This document shows, one piece after another, positions 37,573-48,654 of a stretch of 64,000 bases of DNA. Made by a program: the position numbers and the translations under genes. The stretch covers positions 18,461,510 through 18,525,509 of the forward strand of contig NC_034015.1 in NCBI RefSeq assembly GCF_000346465.2, in the 5' to 3' direction. The first letter of the stretch is position 1. The number at the start of each line of letters is the position of its first letter. The notes beneath the pieces are model-generated. The model was not told the origin of the DNA and made no database searches. It worked only from the letters and a program-made list of their open reading frames with translations. Source of the stretch: Prunus persica (taxonomy: Eukaryota; Streptophyta; Magnoliopsida; Rosales; Rosaceae).

Positions 37573-38936
37573 CATGGAAGGATCTAATTTGAATGAATCC
37601 ATAACATGATGCCAGTATGTGTATTTGGGGTGAAGGTGTAACGGCTCCAAAGCTTGATTCCTAGTAGCCTTATGTATTTAAATGGTCAGGTGATGCACCA
37701 CATAAGTCTGGTTCAAGTCAAATTCTCATCTAAGGATATAAACATACCTCATCTATTCTAGAGATCAAGGCAATGGGATAAGCAGGCATATCATCTATAA
37801 CTGTATGCATGAATTGTATTCTAGTTTCTCAGTCTCCAGTGATAAGTTAACATTTCAACAAAGTCCAGAACCCCCATATGCAGGGATCATTTTCAGGAAA
37901 AAAAAAAAGATTAATAATTGTAGGGTCTTTTCACAAAAGCTATCTAAAAGAATACGATAAGGAAGCCGATATTCGAGAACACATCTAGCATGTGTGAATG
38001 CTATCTCCAACTCAATGCCAATCAAATGAACAAAGGAAAGTTACCAATTGGGTTCATACTATTACAAAGCTCATAACATAATTTAAAAGAAATTAGTCTG
38101 GGATATAGCTGTCACCATCATGTGACCGTTGCTTATTTGACAAATCCTAAGCTTACTACATGATCTAATCACCATTACTGCTTAATTATATAATCTATAC
38201 TACCAAATCCAGAGGAGGACTTGTATACAAATCCAAATAAGACAAAACAAATAAAGGATAACAAAACCTCCCTAACCATTATCAAATGCCAAGTTCTAAA
38301 GATTATCATATAGAAAAGGCCAAAATTCCAGGCAATGAACTTTGTATGTCCTTGTAGCTGATATTTCCCATTTCACAGATGACAAAATAGATATCGTGAA
38401 GTGGAAAATGACACGAAACAGATGCAAATACAAGGCAAGTTTTCAATTTTAAAAAAAGAAAGCAGAAACTAATACAGATACAATTAAGAAAGACAAAAGC
38501 TAACCTGAATCCCAAGAATCTCAGCATCTTCAGCAAGAAAGAGAGTCATGTGACTGGTGAGATTAAAGGGCGCTGTGAGCCAGCGCCCAGAAGGCACATT
38601 GAGCTGACCACCGCCTTTTTTGCCCAGCTTGGAAATAGCCAACACAGCCTTCTCGAAGGCCTCGGTGTTCAAAGTAACCCCATCACCCACTGCCCCAAAA
38701 TCAGTCAAATTGAAAGCCACAGGTCTCAGCTTTGGCATGGCCCTCACCGGAACTCGCTTAAATATTGAAAACCCATCTACAATATTCCTCTGCCACACAA
38801 AAACCGATGCGAATGCCGCGATCCAAAGCACAGTGAAGAGGGTTTTGTGCGAGGACAAGAAGGTCGGGAACCAGCGCTTCAAGTCCAGCCTTTGGTGGTG
38901 GAACCGCCCGAGTGGTATGGTCTCCACCATGGTCAA
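34161..38936 (-). CDS. GH28 polygalacturonase-like protein, membrane-anchored type
   Basis: Five exons (38505-38936, 37314-37434, 36259-36507, 35402-35555 and 34161-34686) encode 493 residues. Translation may start at Met1 or at Met3 (38930; MVETIPLG), which resembles relatives better. The family cleaves homogalacturonan in cell walls. A hydrophobic segment at 32-48 after a basic N-terminus suggests a type II signal anchor. The beta-helix domain starts near 75 (FGAVGDG). Motif NTDGID is at 261-266, GDDG at 283-286 and RIK at 350-352. The third canonical GH28 motif (G/S-H-G) is replaced by SAGVSIG at 319-325, so the usual histidine is absent; this is common in one plant clade and leaves the activity uncertain. 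Intron 1 contains an ancestor-like copy of the minisatellite unit found at 46.5 and 56.7 kb. A decayed second copy lies at 49493-52378. Confidence 0.93.
37491..37570 (+). repeat. Compound microsatellite (GT)n(GA)n
   Basis: A GT run (about 37491-37522, with one CT interruption) passes directly into a GA run (to 37570), in intron 1 of the polygalacturonase gene. The pseudogene copy has only a longer GA run at 51769-51838. Confidence 0.95.
37968..38060 (+). repeat. Single diverged copy of the 89-bp minisatellite unit, in polygalacturonase intron 1
   Basis: GATATTCGAGAACACATCTA, AACTCAATGCCA and AAAGTTACCAATTGGGTTCAT occur in the same order as in the unit repeated at 46478-46638 and 56663-57591. 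Being single and intronic, it is probably closest to the ancestral state. Confidence 0.75.
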
Positions 38937-38940
38937 TTAG

Positions 38941-39370
38941 ACTGTCCAACAATGTAAAGCAATGAACTTTTTTACAGATGAACTATTGGGTTGGGCCGAT
39001 TTGATGCAGAAAATCGAATGGAGCTGTAGATGGGTGGTTGGGAAAGTCGGGGTGTTTGATTTTTGATAGCATGGAAATTGTGGTGAGACGTTAATGTTGT
39101 TGGTGAACAGAGTCAGGTGGGTTTGTTTGGATTGTGAAATGGTGAAGCTTGAGTGCAATTGAAGGGAGGGTTGTTAAGGTTAGAGAGAGGAGGAAAAGTT
39201 GGTTAAGATTTGAAAGCTTTGGGTTTTTGGGTCTCCAGCAACCAGAAAAACTAAGTATGGAGCTTTGGATTGAGAGCTTGAGTTCTGGGGCAGTGACGCG
39301 AGTGACAGTTTAACAGGCAATCTCATGGAAATTTCACGGTGCCTGTAACAGGTCGCGCCACGTGTGTAGG
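38941..39370 (-). promoter_or_regulatory. 5' leader and promoter region of the polygalacturonase gene
   Basis: Noncoding on the minus strand. It includes CGCGCCACGTGTGT near 39353-39367 (G-box-like). The region is retained, about 90% similar by eye, upstream of the pseudogene at 52378-52800, which shows that the duplicated unit included the promoter. Confidence 0.5.
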
Positions 39371-41960
39371 GAAATAAACTCTGATTAATTATTATTATTT
39401 TGTTTTCGTTTCATTCACTACCAAATACACATTCAGATTAAGGTAGTCATTAGAATGTGTTATTAGATAGGTGTTCATAAAACAAAACAAAATATCTAAA
39501 AACAATCCACATTGATTACATTTCTCTTTAGTTTGATAGTTAACTTTAGTGTTATTTATGCAAATATTTTTCTTCACCACTTTAATCTAAGGTGTATCTT
39601 TATTATATTTCTTAACATTTGACTTGTATCTATGAGCCTAACTATAGTCAACTATCTACTTTGTATTTATGGAATCATAATTATACTCATGGACACGTGT
39701 GAAGTGTTAAGAAGGTGGTGATAATACACATTGGGTTAAAATGGTGAGTAAAAATGCTCTATGTTATTTATACCAAAATTAAACTAAAAAATATCTTAAG
39801 TTCGAATCTCCTATTTCTATTAATTAAAAAAAAAAGTTATTTTGTTATATAGTTGATAGTTAAGTTAATAGATTGTCAATCAATATCCCATGTTTAATGA
39901 CACTAATTTATGGTCTCATAACTCATAATTGTAGCATACGCAATAGGATGCAAATGGAATGTCTCTTTTGCTGCAATATGAAGTAACACTGCAGGAAATA
40001 CGTATCAGATAACATCAACAAAGTTAGTCGAACTAGTAATGACATTGACAGGTTTCAATATTAATTAATTACTATGTGTGCTTGGTCGCTGTGCTATGAG
40101 AAAGCAATGGATTGGATGAGCCACACCACCTACCCTAAAGCATACTTACCACACTCAGCTGGTTGAGCAGATGATTATTTGGTTAACAAAATTGGTGCAT
40201 AAATCAAATTGGATTTTTTATTTATAAATAAAGAATGTTTAACAAATTGTTAGACTTGGATTGAATTATGGCAACGCTGAAAATTTAATAGATATTAGGT
40301 TTGATATTGGGTGTGTTTGATGAAGGATTATAGCCGCACTCTTTTTTTCTTTTCTTTTCTTTCCGAGAAAGACTAATAGTATCGTTTGCAAGAGAATCTG
40401 ACTTGGTGCTATTGGCACCGCTCTTTCTATGTTGCGACCCATGTTCGATTCCAAACTATGTTTGACAACCAAACTATTACCAAAATGTCCACAATTGCAA
40501 TACCCAATTAGGTAAATGAACCTCTCACAAACACACCCAGCTTTAAAAGTGGGTGTTTGGCTAATTGGATACTCCAATGATGATCTGTTTGTCAAACATA
40601 GTTTGTAATTACATCATGGGTCACATCATAGATAGCAGCAGCGCCAAGAGCACAGGACAGACTCCACTGCAAAACGATACTCTCGGTACTTTATCGTTTT
40701 CTTTTCATTCTTTGGCAATGCAGTAGGTCTACCAATACGTGAAGCAATTACACCGCCGTGGACTAACCATGAAACAAACCCCAATTGGCCTCAGACCTTA
40801 CCATTCATAAATGTGAAAATGTATCTGGAAAGAACCCAACTTTCCTACACCACCACCAAAGTACACAGTTGGCTAGCTTAACATATATTTACCAACCTTA
40901 CTAGGAATTTGATGAGTTTTTAGCTACAACAATCATACAGTCTGCATGTGCATCCCCTTGCCTGGACTAAGCACGTAATTGTGCAAGTATCATAATAATC
41001 GCATATTTGTGCAAGTATCATAATAATCGCATTGCACATTGTTGGAAAAAGCTGGATGGAAATGGAAACTTTGTAAACGATATCAACAACCCCTTTTTAT
41101 TTGGAATTTGTAACAACTCCAAAGCTTGATTTCTAGTACTAGTATTCTTATGGTATTTACACCAGCCATCTGAAAAATAAGATACCAGAGCAGTATTCAT
41201 GGTCCGGATGTCCAAATTGGAAGATCAAATTAACTAATCTAGAGATTGTTAAACAACCATCTAAAAAATAAGATTTGTTAAATATTAGGTTATCAAATTC
41301 TCTACAAAACTCTCATTATCATTTGATAATCTATACGATAATCTATAGAACTTGACATTTGATAATAATTAGGTGAGCTTTTGTTATCCTTTATTTGCTT
41401 TCTCATCTGGAAATCTTTGTCACAGGGGGCTTCTAATGTTTCATTCCCCTTATAGCTGGCATTTCATTTGGCCTTTCCCTATGAATGACATTTTGATTGA
41501 TTAAAAGGGAAGTGTGCAAATAAGTGGGAGGACCAATTTTTTTATGTTTTATTTTTACTTATTTATTGTCCTGCAAGTATCCTTCAAGGGACTTATTATT
41601 ATTATTATTATTAAATAAGCAAACACGAACTTAATTTGTCCACGTTATTAATTGTTGCACAAATAAAGGACAGCAACCAAAACTTGAGTTGAATTAAAAT
41701 ATTATTTAATTATTGATTAATTGTTTGTTTCCTAGCTAAACACGACTTCCATTCCAACTATCTTCTTCCTCTTGCTGAACGAGATTCTCATTCTCTTTTC
41801 CAAGCCGAGATGGAGCCATCTCTGGAGCCCAGAAGCGAAGCTATCCCTTCTTCACTTTTTTCCCCTCAAGAAAAAGATAAAAACCCTAGCCTTTTCTCTA
41901 TTCCCGTAAGCAAAACGATCACAGTGTATGAAGACACCAAATCATCAACAAATATTCTTA
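39371..41960. other. Intergenic with flanking-sequence debris of F-box genes
   Basis: No intact gene. Segments at about 40600-40660, 40930-41045 and 41100-41160 match the 3' flank of F-box 2 (45970-46390), and 41475-41545 matches its immediate downstream sequence (TTTTGATTGATTAAAAGGGAAG). These are remains of an earlier F-box copy that has been shuffled. A B-box-like TGTTCGATTCC at 40443-40453 may mark a SINE remnant. A short open frame (41810-41971) upstream of F-box 1 is not supported by its paralogues. Confidence 0.5.
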
Positions 41961-42257
41961 TTTCTAGGTGAAGAGTCGTTGGGACTGAGATAAAGGGAAT
42001 CCTTCACAGTTGCTGGTTTGGAGGAAACTTTTTAACCAGATGTATTGATCATCTATTAATTTTGATATCGCATCTTTTAATATTTTCAATAAAAGGTAAC
42101 AATTGTTGATTTGTTGTTTCAATTTAATTTACTTGAACATTGAACATTTAACTTTATGACATCAATTGTGATACTTGTTTGTGTCTTTGTTTTTGGTAAA
42201 TGCAACGATTTTGTATCAATAATAACATGAATCTTTAGATACAACGAGAATAATACT

Positions 42258-42258
42258 C

Positions 42259-42290
<32 letters not shown>
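42258..42290 (+). repeat. (TA)n microsatellite
   Basis: About 15 TA units in the intron upstream of F-box 1. A shorter TA run sits in the matching intron of F-box 3 (54617-54640) and is nearly absent in F-box 2. Confidence 0.9.
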
Positions 42291-42292
<2 letters not shown>

Positions 42293-42460
42293 AGCTTAAA
42301 CTTATTTGGGGAATCCCTCAATTGAAGCTCTCTATATATACTTATATGTATGAGTAAAGAGTTAGATAATTATATTTAATGTTGTTACTAAAATTATTTG
42401 TTTGATGAATAATTAGGGTTGGCGAAGCTGAGGACTAAGAGAAACGAGCATTCACCCTTA

Positions 42461-43705
42461 ATGGACTTACCCAGGGATATCATCCTCGATGTTTTTACTA
42501 AACTTCCAGTAAAATCACTTTCTGAGATGCGTTGCATATTTAAGAGCTCTTTAAACATAATTGATAATCCATTTTTCGCGACATTGCACACTTCACGTTT
42601 GCTTAATTCTGCTGTCAATTCTACTACTGCTGGTGAAGTACAACTTATGCTTCTTGCTCATTCCTGGTCCTCTCGGGATAATAAGTTCTTAACAGCCTTG
42701 CAATCATTGAAATACAATGACAAGAATGGATTGACAAAAAGCAGACGTTGCAAAGCAAATATTTTATCTGGAGTTGGTGATTATGAAGTAGATTTTGTTT
42801 TTTGCAACTTGATTTGCCTTAAACAGACGGGGGCATTTAAAGCTCCATGCTTATTGATCAATCCTCTTAGAGGAGGAGAATTTCTTGAGCTCCCAATTAA
42901 TGACCTCATTCCACCATATGCTAGAAAGTGGTACGGCATAGGATTTGACAGTATAACTAGCACTCACAAGATTGTTGGTGTTTTCAAAAGTATACCACAC
43001 AATTACCAGGTGGCTTATGTTTATACCTTGGGCACAAGGTCATCATCATGGCGAGAAATACACTCAGTTCCCCAATGTGAGTTTAGTAGAAAGAATGTAT
43101 TTGTATATGGAGACATGCATTGGTTGGTTTATAATGATGTGGCTAGAAGAAACCCTAATCATATTATTTCTTTTGATTCTAAGAAATATGAATTTGTTTC
43201 GACCCCTTATCCTAATTCATCACAAGGTTTTATTCGTGGTTTGCAAGTCATGCACTTGCTCAACTTGAGAGGATGTTTGGCCATTGTGTCATCTGGGAAT
43301 TTGTTTGTTGAGATATGTGTGCTAAAAAATTATGAAAAAAAGGAGTGGGCATTAGATTACAAAATTGACAACGAAATGTTACCTAATGGTTCTCCGCTAA
43401 ATTCAATTAAGTCTTGTGGTGAATTGGAGCACGGGATATTTTTCACTGAAAGAAAATATCCTCTTATATTTTACTTTTGGGACATAAGATATAAATCCAT
43501 AAAATATATCACAGGTGCTACATTATTCCCAGACATGTTCAGTTATGATAATCTATATTATCATCTTTGGGGTAGGATTATAAGTATCTTCAGTTGTACT
43601 AGAGGCTTGATTTCCTTAAAGACTTGTGGCAATTTAGTTGAAAGACTAGTGTGCAGGTGGACAATTTTTGAAGCAGCAAAAACGAGGACATGGCATTTTG
43701 ATTGA
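42461..43705 (+). CDS. F-box protein with FBA-type C-terminus (F-box 1), probably 5'-truncated
   Basis: An open frame of 414 codons from ATG 42461. F-box proteins bind SKP1 in SCF ubiquitin ligases and choose targets through the C-terminal domain. The F-box covers about residues 1-45 (LPRDIILDVFTKLP, MRCIFKSS) and is followed by an F-box-associated beta-propeller-like region (GFDSITSTHKIV, VYTLGTRSSSW, GDMHWLV). The paralogues at 44194 and 54314 start in an upstream exon. Here the matching exon (about 41978-42095) has lost its ATG (ATGGCA replaced by GTCGTT) and about 20 bases inside, although its splice donor and the acceptor at 42416 remain. Translation must use Met 42461, just before the F-box, or the gene is dying. 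The C-terminal 106 codons are duplicated at 53509-53824. Confidence 0.75.
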   Translation: MDLPRDIILDVFTKLPVKSLSEMRCIFKSSLNIIDNPFFATLHTSRLLNSAVNSTTAGEVQLMLLAHSWSSRDNKFLTALQSLKYNDKNGLTKSRRCKANILSGVGDYEVDFVFCNLICLKQTGAFKAPCLLINPLRGGEFLELPINDLIPPYARKWYGIGFDSITSTHKIVGVFKSIPHNYQVAYVYTLGTRSSSWREIHSVPQCEFSRKNVFVYGDMHWLVYNDVARRNPNHIISFDSKKYEFVSTPYPNSSQGFIRGLQVMHLLNLRGCLAIVSSGNLFVEICVLKNYEKKEWALDYKIDNEMLPNGSPLNSIKSCGELEHGIFFTERKYPLIFYFWDIRYKSIKYITGATLFPDMFSYDNLYYHLWGRIISIFSCTRGLISLKTCGNLVERLVCRWTIFEAAKTRTWHFD

Positions 43706-44193
43706 TCAAAAGAGAAGTGTGCGCGCACGTGCGAGTAAGTTGGAGTTGCAACTTTGTTGTTGCTTTAATTTCAGCCAAGGGCTAACTTTGAGTTAGCAGG
43801 GATCGATGTAGATGAAATATGATATTGCTATATTCATGTAAATTCCAGAACCAACCATAACATACATGTTACTTGTGTAGCAAGATGCTTTGATTATGAA
43901 GGCTATGCCATATATTGAACATGTTACTTGTGTAACAATTCTGTTATAAAAAAATTCATTAGTTAAATTAAAATCTTGATTATTTATTAGGGAAGTAATT
44001 GTTTGTTTCCTAGCTAAACACGACTTCCATTCCAACTCGCCTTTGATTTGCTTTCCCTCTAAGAAAAAGGAAAAAAAGAGAGTAGCCTTTTTCTTCTTTT
44101 TTATATTCCAGTTAGCAAAGGGAGAAGGCTAAAACTTGCGCAATATATAAAAGCACCGAATGATCAACAAATATTCTTATTTTTGCACGAAGA

Positions 44194-45876
44194 ATGGCAG
44201 GAACTGAGGTGAAGAGAATTTTGGGTAGTTCCTGGCTTGGAAGAAACAGTTTTGTTACGAAGTATGGAGGAAAATTTTCAACGGGATGCATTGATGTTCT
44301 ACTAATTTTGATACCGCATCTTTTAATATTTTCGTTGAAAGGTATGTATTGTTGATTTATAACAATTTAATTTACTCAAACATGTAACTATATGACATCA
44401 AATTGTTTGCGTTTTTCTCATTGTTGAATAATAAAATCTTGTGCTAATAATATTGTTTCCACCATGAGTATTTAGGTATAATTCTTATAGAAGTGATATG
44501 TATTTATGATAAGTTTGATAATTTGTATTTAAAGTTGTTACTAAAATTATTTGTTTGAGTGAGTAGGGTTGCAGAAGTCGAGGGCAAAGAGAATCGAGAA
44601 GTCAACCTCAGAGTCAACCTCAGTGGACATACCCAATGATATCATCTTCGACGTCCTTACAAGATTGCCAACAAACTCACTTTGTCACATGCGTTGCGTA
44701 TCCAAGACCACTTTGCGCATGGTTGATAACCCATATTTTGCTACATTGCACACCCCGCGTCTACTTAATTCGTCTGGTACCAACTATGCTGCGGCTGTTG
44801 AAGTACCACAACTTATGCTTCTTGCTCAGTCTTGGTCCTCTCGGGCCAAACGTTCAACAGCCTTGCAATCATTGAAATACAGCGGCGAGCACGGCTTGAC
44901 AAAAAGCAAACATTGGCATGCAAAGATTTTATCAGAGTTTGGTAATTACCAAGTAGATTTTGTTTTCTGTAACTTGGTTTGCTTTAAACATGAGATAAGG
45001 ACATTTGGATTATTGCTCAATCCTCTTAGAGGACAAGTTCTAGAGCTCCCAAAGAATCACCTCCTTCCAACCTATGGTAAAAAGTGGTACGGCATGGGAT
45101 TTGACAGTATAACTAGCACTCACAAGATTGTTTGTATTTCTCAAATTGACCGATACAGAAACTTGATACGCAAACATCCTGATATATTGGTGGCTCATGT
45201 TTATACATTGGGAGCAAGATCATCATCGTGGCAAGAAATACACCAAGTTCCTCAATGTGAGTTTACTAGCAAGAATGTATCTGCATATGGAGACATGCAT
45301 TGGTTGATTGATCGTGATGTGATTGGAGGAAGCCCGAATTATATTATGTCTTTCGATTTCAAGAAAGATGAATTCGTTTGGAATCCTTATCCTAATTCAT
45401 CACAAGGTTTTGTATGTGGTTCGCATGACATGCATTTGCTTAATTTGGGAGGATGTTTGGCCATTGTGTCATCTGGGCATTTCTCTGTTGAGATATGGGT
45501 GTTAAAAAATTATGAAAAGAAAGAGTGGGCGCTAGATTACAAAATTGACAACAAAATGTTTTTTGGACGCTCTCTTAGATCAATTGAGACTTGTGGTGAA
45601 TGGGAGCACGGCATATTTTTCACTGAAAAATATCCTATAATATTTTATTTTTGGGACATGAGATACAAATCCATGAGATACATAAATCATGAAACATTAT
45701 TACCAGGCATCTTCAGTTATTATCATCTTCCGGGTACTAGGCGGAGTCAATTGAAGCTGAAGCTGAGCATCCTCAGTTATACTAAAAGTCTGATTTCCTC
45801 AGAGACTTATGGCAATTTGGTTGAAAGACGAGTGTGCAGTAAAACAGCAAAAACGAGGACATGGCAGATTGAATGA
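44194..45876 (+). CDS. F-box protein with hydrophobic N-terminal exon (F-box 2)
   Basis: Two exons, 44194-44341 and 44567-45876 (donor GTATGT, acceptor GAGTAG), encode 485 residues. The upstream exon is needed because exon 2 opens with TTG and has no ATG before the F-box. It encodes MAGTEVKRILGSSWLGRNS followed by a hydrophobic segment at about 32-48 (DVLLILIPHLLIF). The F-box is at ~71-112 (IPNDIIFDVLTRLP, MRCVSK). The C-terminal part is an FBA-like region (GFDSITSTHKIV, VYTLGARSSSWQEI, GDMHWLI, EIWVLKNYEKKEW). It probably acts as a substrate receptor of an SCF ligase; the target is unknown. F-box 3 is ~98% identical, differing by a four-codon repeat (ESTS) near residue 64 and a few substitutions. 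Confidence 0.85.
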
Positions 45877-46076
45877 TTGAGGAAATGGCATTTTCATTTG
45901 TAGGGAGGGAGAGGACATGGCATTTTGATTGATTAAAAGGGAAGTGTGGAAATAAGTGGGAGGAGCAATTTTGTAATTCCAGCATGGGTCATACACTCGC
46001 AGTCATAGATAGGAGCAGCGCCGGCAGCACATGACAGACTCCTCTGTAACGGCTCATTGACTTAACTTCTGCATTA

Positions 46077-46122
46077 GAGCACTCCCACCTCCTTTTGCCA
46101 TGGCAAAAAGGGGGCTATGCTC
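46077..46122. mobile_element. 46-bp palindromic MITE remnant
   Basis: GAGCACTCCC and GCTATGCTC end a near-perfect palindrome centred on TTTTGCCATGGCAAAA. The half-site matches the end of the MITE-like element at 1548-2000. It looks like a MITE reduced to its two fused ends. The same palindrome lies at 56199-56244 in the duplicate. Confidence 0.5.
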
Positions 46123-46477
46123 CAAAGCTTGATTTCTAGTAGTCTTATGGTATTTACTCCTAATCTGTTCTGTACTAAAATATTTGCTTGATGCTTCATT
46201 ATTGAAGAACTACAACTGCTACAACTCCTAGGCAAACTTCAGATCACAAAGACTTACAACTATTAAGTTTGCCGTTGCACAACAAACATATAGTCTGCAT
46301 GTGCACCCCCTTGTCTGGACTAAGCCCATATTTGTGCAAGTATCATACTAATCACATTGCACATTGTTGAGAAAAAAAGCAGGTTGGAGTAGGCCATAAT
46401 TTCCAAATGAATGCAACTGGATGGAAATGGAAACTTTTAAACAATACCAACAAATATCACATCTTTTAAAGGAAACA

Positions 46478-46638
46478 GATATTCCAGAATACATCTAGCA
46501 GGGGTGAATCAATGCCATCTCAAACTCAATGCCATTTCAATGAACAAAAAGAAAGTTTACCAATCGGATATTCCAGAATACATCTAGCAGGGGAGAATCA
46601 ATGCCATTTCAATGAACAAAAAGAAAGTTTACCAATCG
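46478..46638 (+). repeat. Minisatellite, two units (89 and ~72 bp)
   Basis: The unit begins GATATTCCAGAATACATCTA and ends AAAGTTTACCAATCG. One long unit is followed by one short unit lacking 18 bases (the TCTCAAACTCAATGCCAT segment). This is the low-copy state of the array expanded to 11 units at 56663-57591. Confidence 0.9.
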
Positions 46639-47138
46639 AGTTCATATGACCGTTGTTTATTTGACAAATCCTATGCTTAATGAAGTAACCTAGATTAGAA
46701 AATCACCACACTAGAATTTGATATCTTAAAATTTATCAAATCTAGAGCAGTATTAGGTTGTCTTCATGTATATATGTACCAATATGCCGTATATACCATA
46801 TGTACCAGTGTGCCTTGAGATGTCTACTGCAGCGGTGTCAAGTATGTTGGGGGTGGTTCTGGTGGGAAGCAAAATCAGCACAGCTAGTTATCAATTGTAC
46901 CTGGAATCCATCAAGCAAATAATTTAGTTCAGACTTAACAGAGAGTAAAACAGAATAGCACCATACATGTTGACAACAAATATGTGATCCAATAAATCAA
47001 AGGATAGGGACTACTTTGACTATTTTAAGTCTATAATCCTTTTTTAATTATCAGTTAATCAAGGTACCCTAAAACAAACTTACATATATTAATCAAGAAA
47101 ATGCAGCAGAATGAAGAAACTTACCAATATTATGTTTG

Positions 47139-47860
47139 CTACACATCCAATTTTACAGCATCGAGAATCTGCTGTAATCCTTTCTGTGCGACAACCGTGG
47201 CTACAAAATTTAAAGATAAATAAGAAATCATCAATAACAATAATTAAAACTAAATTATTCAGAAACAACAAAAGGAAGGGACAAAAAATTACCGAAAGGG
47301 AGCTTAGTTTTCGGGGAGCTGGTGGGGTTTACGATGTGTGTGTCAATCTGCGGAACCGCAGTTTTAGAAAAAAATTCCGAAACCTTCGTCAGTAACCAAA
47401 GCTCTGCGACAGTAGCAGCAAAATTCCCAACAGTTGTACCTCTAGCAAGAATCCATGACAACAATTTCTCGCGTAAAGTTTTCTCAGGAGCCAATGGATT
47501 TCGATTCTCCCCCGCATAAGAGGCCGAATACGGATCCGCCGCCGCCGAATCAGACGTATTAGGGCATAGGTACTGGATAAGGATGGCCATAACGTCCCAC
47601 TCCTGGGGGGTTTCCAGGGCTTCCTCCACCCTGAAAGCTCTGATAGATTTACTTTCCAGGGTCACCTTCAACGAATCGTTGAAATCGTTCCACAAATCCT
47701 CTCTCATTTTGAGGATTCCGGTCAGGGCAGATTGAAGCATCCGTTTGTTCTCATCATCTGCCATGCCATCCACTTGTGCCTTCATCAATTTCTCCATTTC
47801 GTAGAGTCTCCTAATGTTGCTGTAGTAACATTTGAGGTCTCGTTGCTGTGTAGAAGCCAT
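47139..47860 (-). CDS. Unrecognised two-exon plant protein (gene X)
   Basis: Exons 47293-47860 and 47139-47200 (GT-AG intron) encode 209 residues. The family is not recognised. The N-terminus (MASTQQRDLKCYYSNIRRLY) and residues to ~75 look helical and charged. A tyrosine/serine-rich linker follows (ASYAGENRNPLAPEK), then a more hydrophobic helical stretch (LLSWILARGTTVGNFAATVA), and the protein ends GLQQILDAVKLDV. No signal peptide is evident. The short second exon is supported by frame continuity and by its conservation at 58064-58125 in the decayed copy. ATG 47860 lies only ~90 bases from the start of CT/GA-rich sequence, so the leader is short. Without intron removal the frame would end at 47255, which is the alternative. 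Confidence 0.7.
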
Positions 47861-47939
47861 ATGGATTTTTCAGGGGAGATGGAGAAGACGAGGGAGAAGA
47901 GACGAAGAAGACGACGCGATTGGATTTGGAGTGAGCGCG

Positions 47940-48654
47940 GCAAATGATGCGCTGCCAATGACCTTACCTTAAGTCACATGGCCCTTTAAGTCACATGGGT
48001 CTAGGCCGTTCGATCAATTATTATTGATCACACTCGCGCGGCTTTTGGATCGACTCAATATTTCATTTGTTTTTTAATTTCCAACAACTTGTTTTTTCAA
48101 ATTTCTTATGGCTCTTTATTTATAAATTTTCAATTGACTTTCCTAATTTGCTCAGAGATTCATATACTATTTAGTATTTATGAAACTATCCTTAAGTTTG
48201 TGGGAGTGTTCTAATTTATAGGCATTTGCAGTGTTTTTTTTTCTTTTTTCTTTTTTTCCTGATAATGGGCTTTGGATTTTTATAGAGTTTCTATAGGGTT
48301 GGGTTTTCTACTATTTCAGGCCCCCCAATTGGGGTGGAATCTCAAGTCCTTAAATGAACCATAAAGACACCAAAAAGAAAAAAAAAAAAAAAAAGAGGCA
48401 ATATGGGAAGGGCTAAATTGTAAGGAAATATAAAATATTGGGCAAATAAGTAAATAAAATGAATTATGGGCTCTCTGATAAATTACCTTCCCTTTTTGTT
48501 TTCAAATTTATAATACCAGGTACCCCAAAAAATGGTATACCAAGGTACCGATTTTAATTCTTAATTAATCTCTACTAAAAAGAACAGGTGGGAGAAAGAA
48601 TTATTATTATTTTTAAATTTTAAAGAAGGCAGAAAAATTATAAAATAAAAGTTC
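47940..48654. other. Intergenic between gene X and the LHCA6 pseudogene
   Basis: AT-rich noncoding sequence. Its right half (48240-48654) is almost identical to 58560-58869 plus 59240-59328 in the second unit, apart from the Helitron insertion there. No gene seen. Confidence 0.5.

Noticed and set aside
40380..40455. tRNA or SINE-like TGTTCGATTCC B-box
   Set aside because: The A-box candidate is ~50 bases away and imperfect; no cloverleaf and no copies seen in the window.
41810..41971. 53-codon frame (MEPSLEPRSE) upstream of F-box 1
   Set aside because: It is not conserved upstream of F-box 2 or 3, and no splice combination joins it in frame to the F-box exon.
47255..47292. Unspliced end of gene X (GNFLSLPFVVSE)
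   Set aside because: The donor G|GTAATT and the conserved downstream exon give a better, paralogue-supported C-terminus; kept only as an alternative form.
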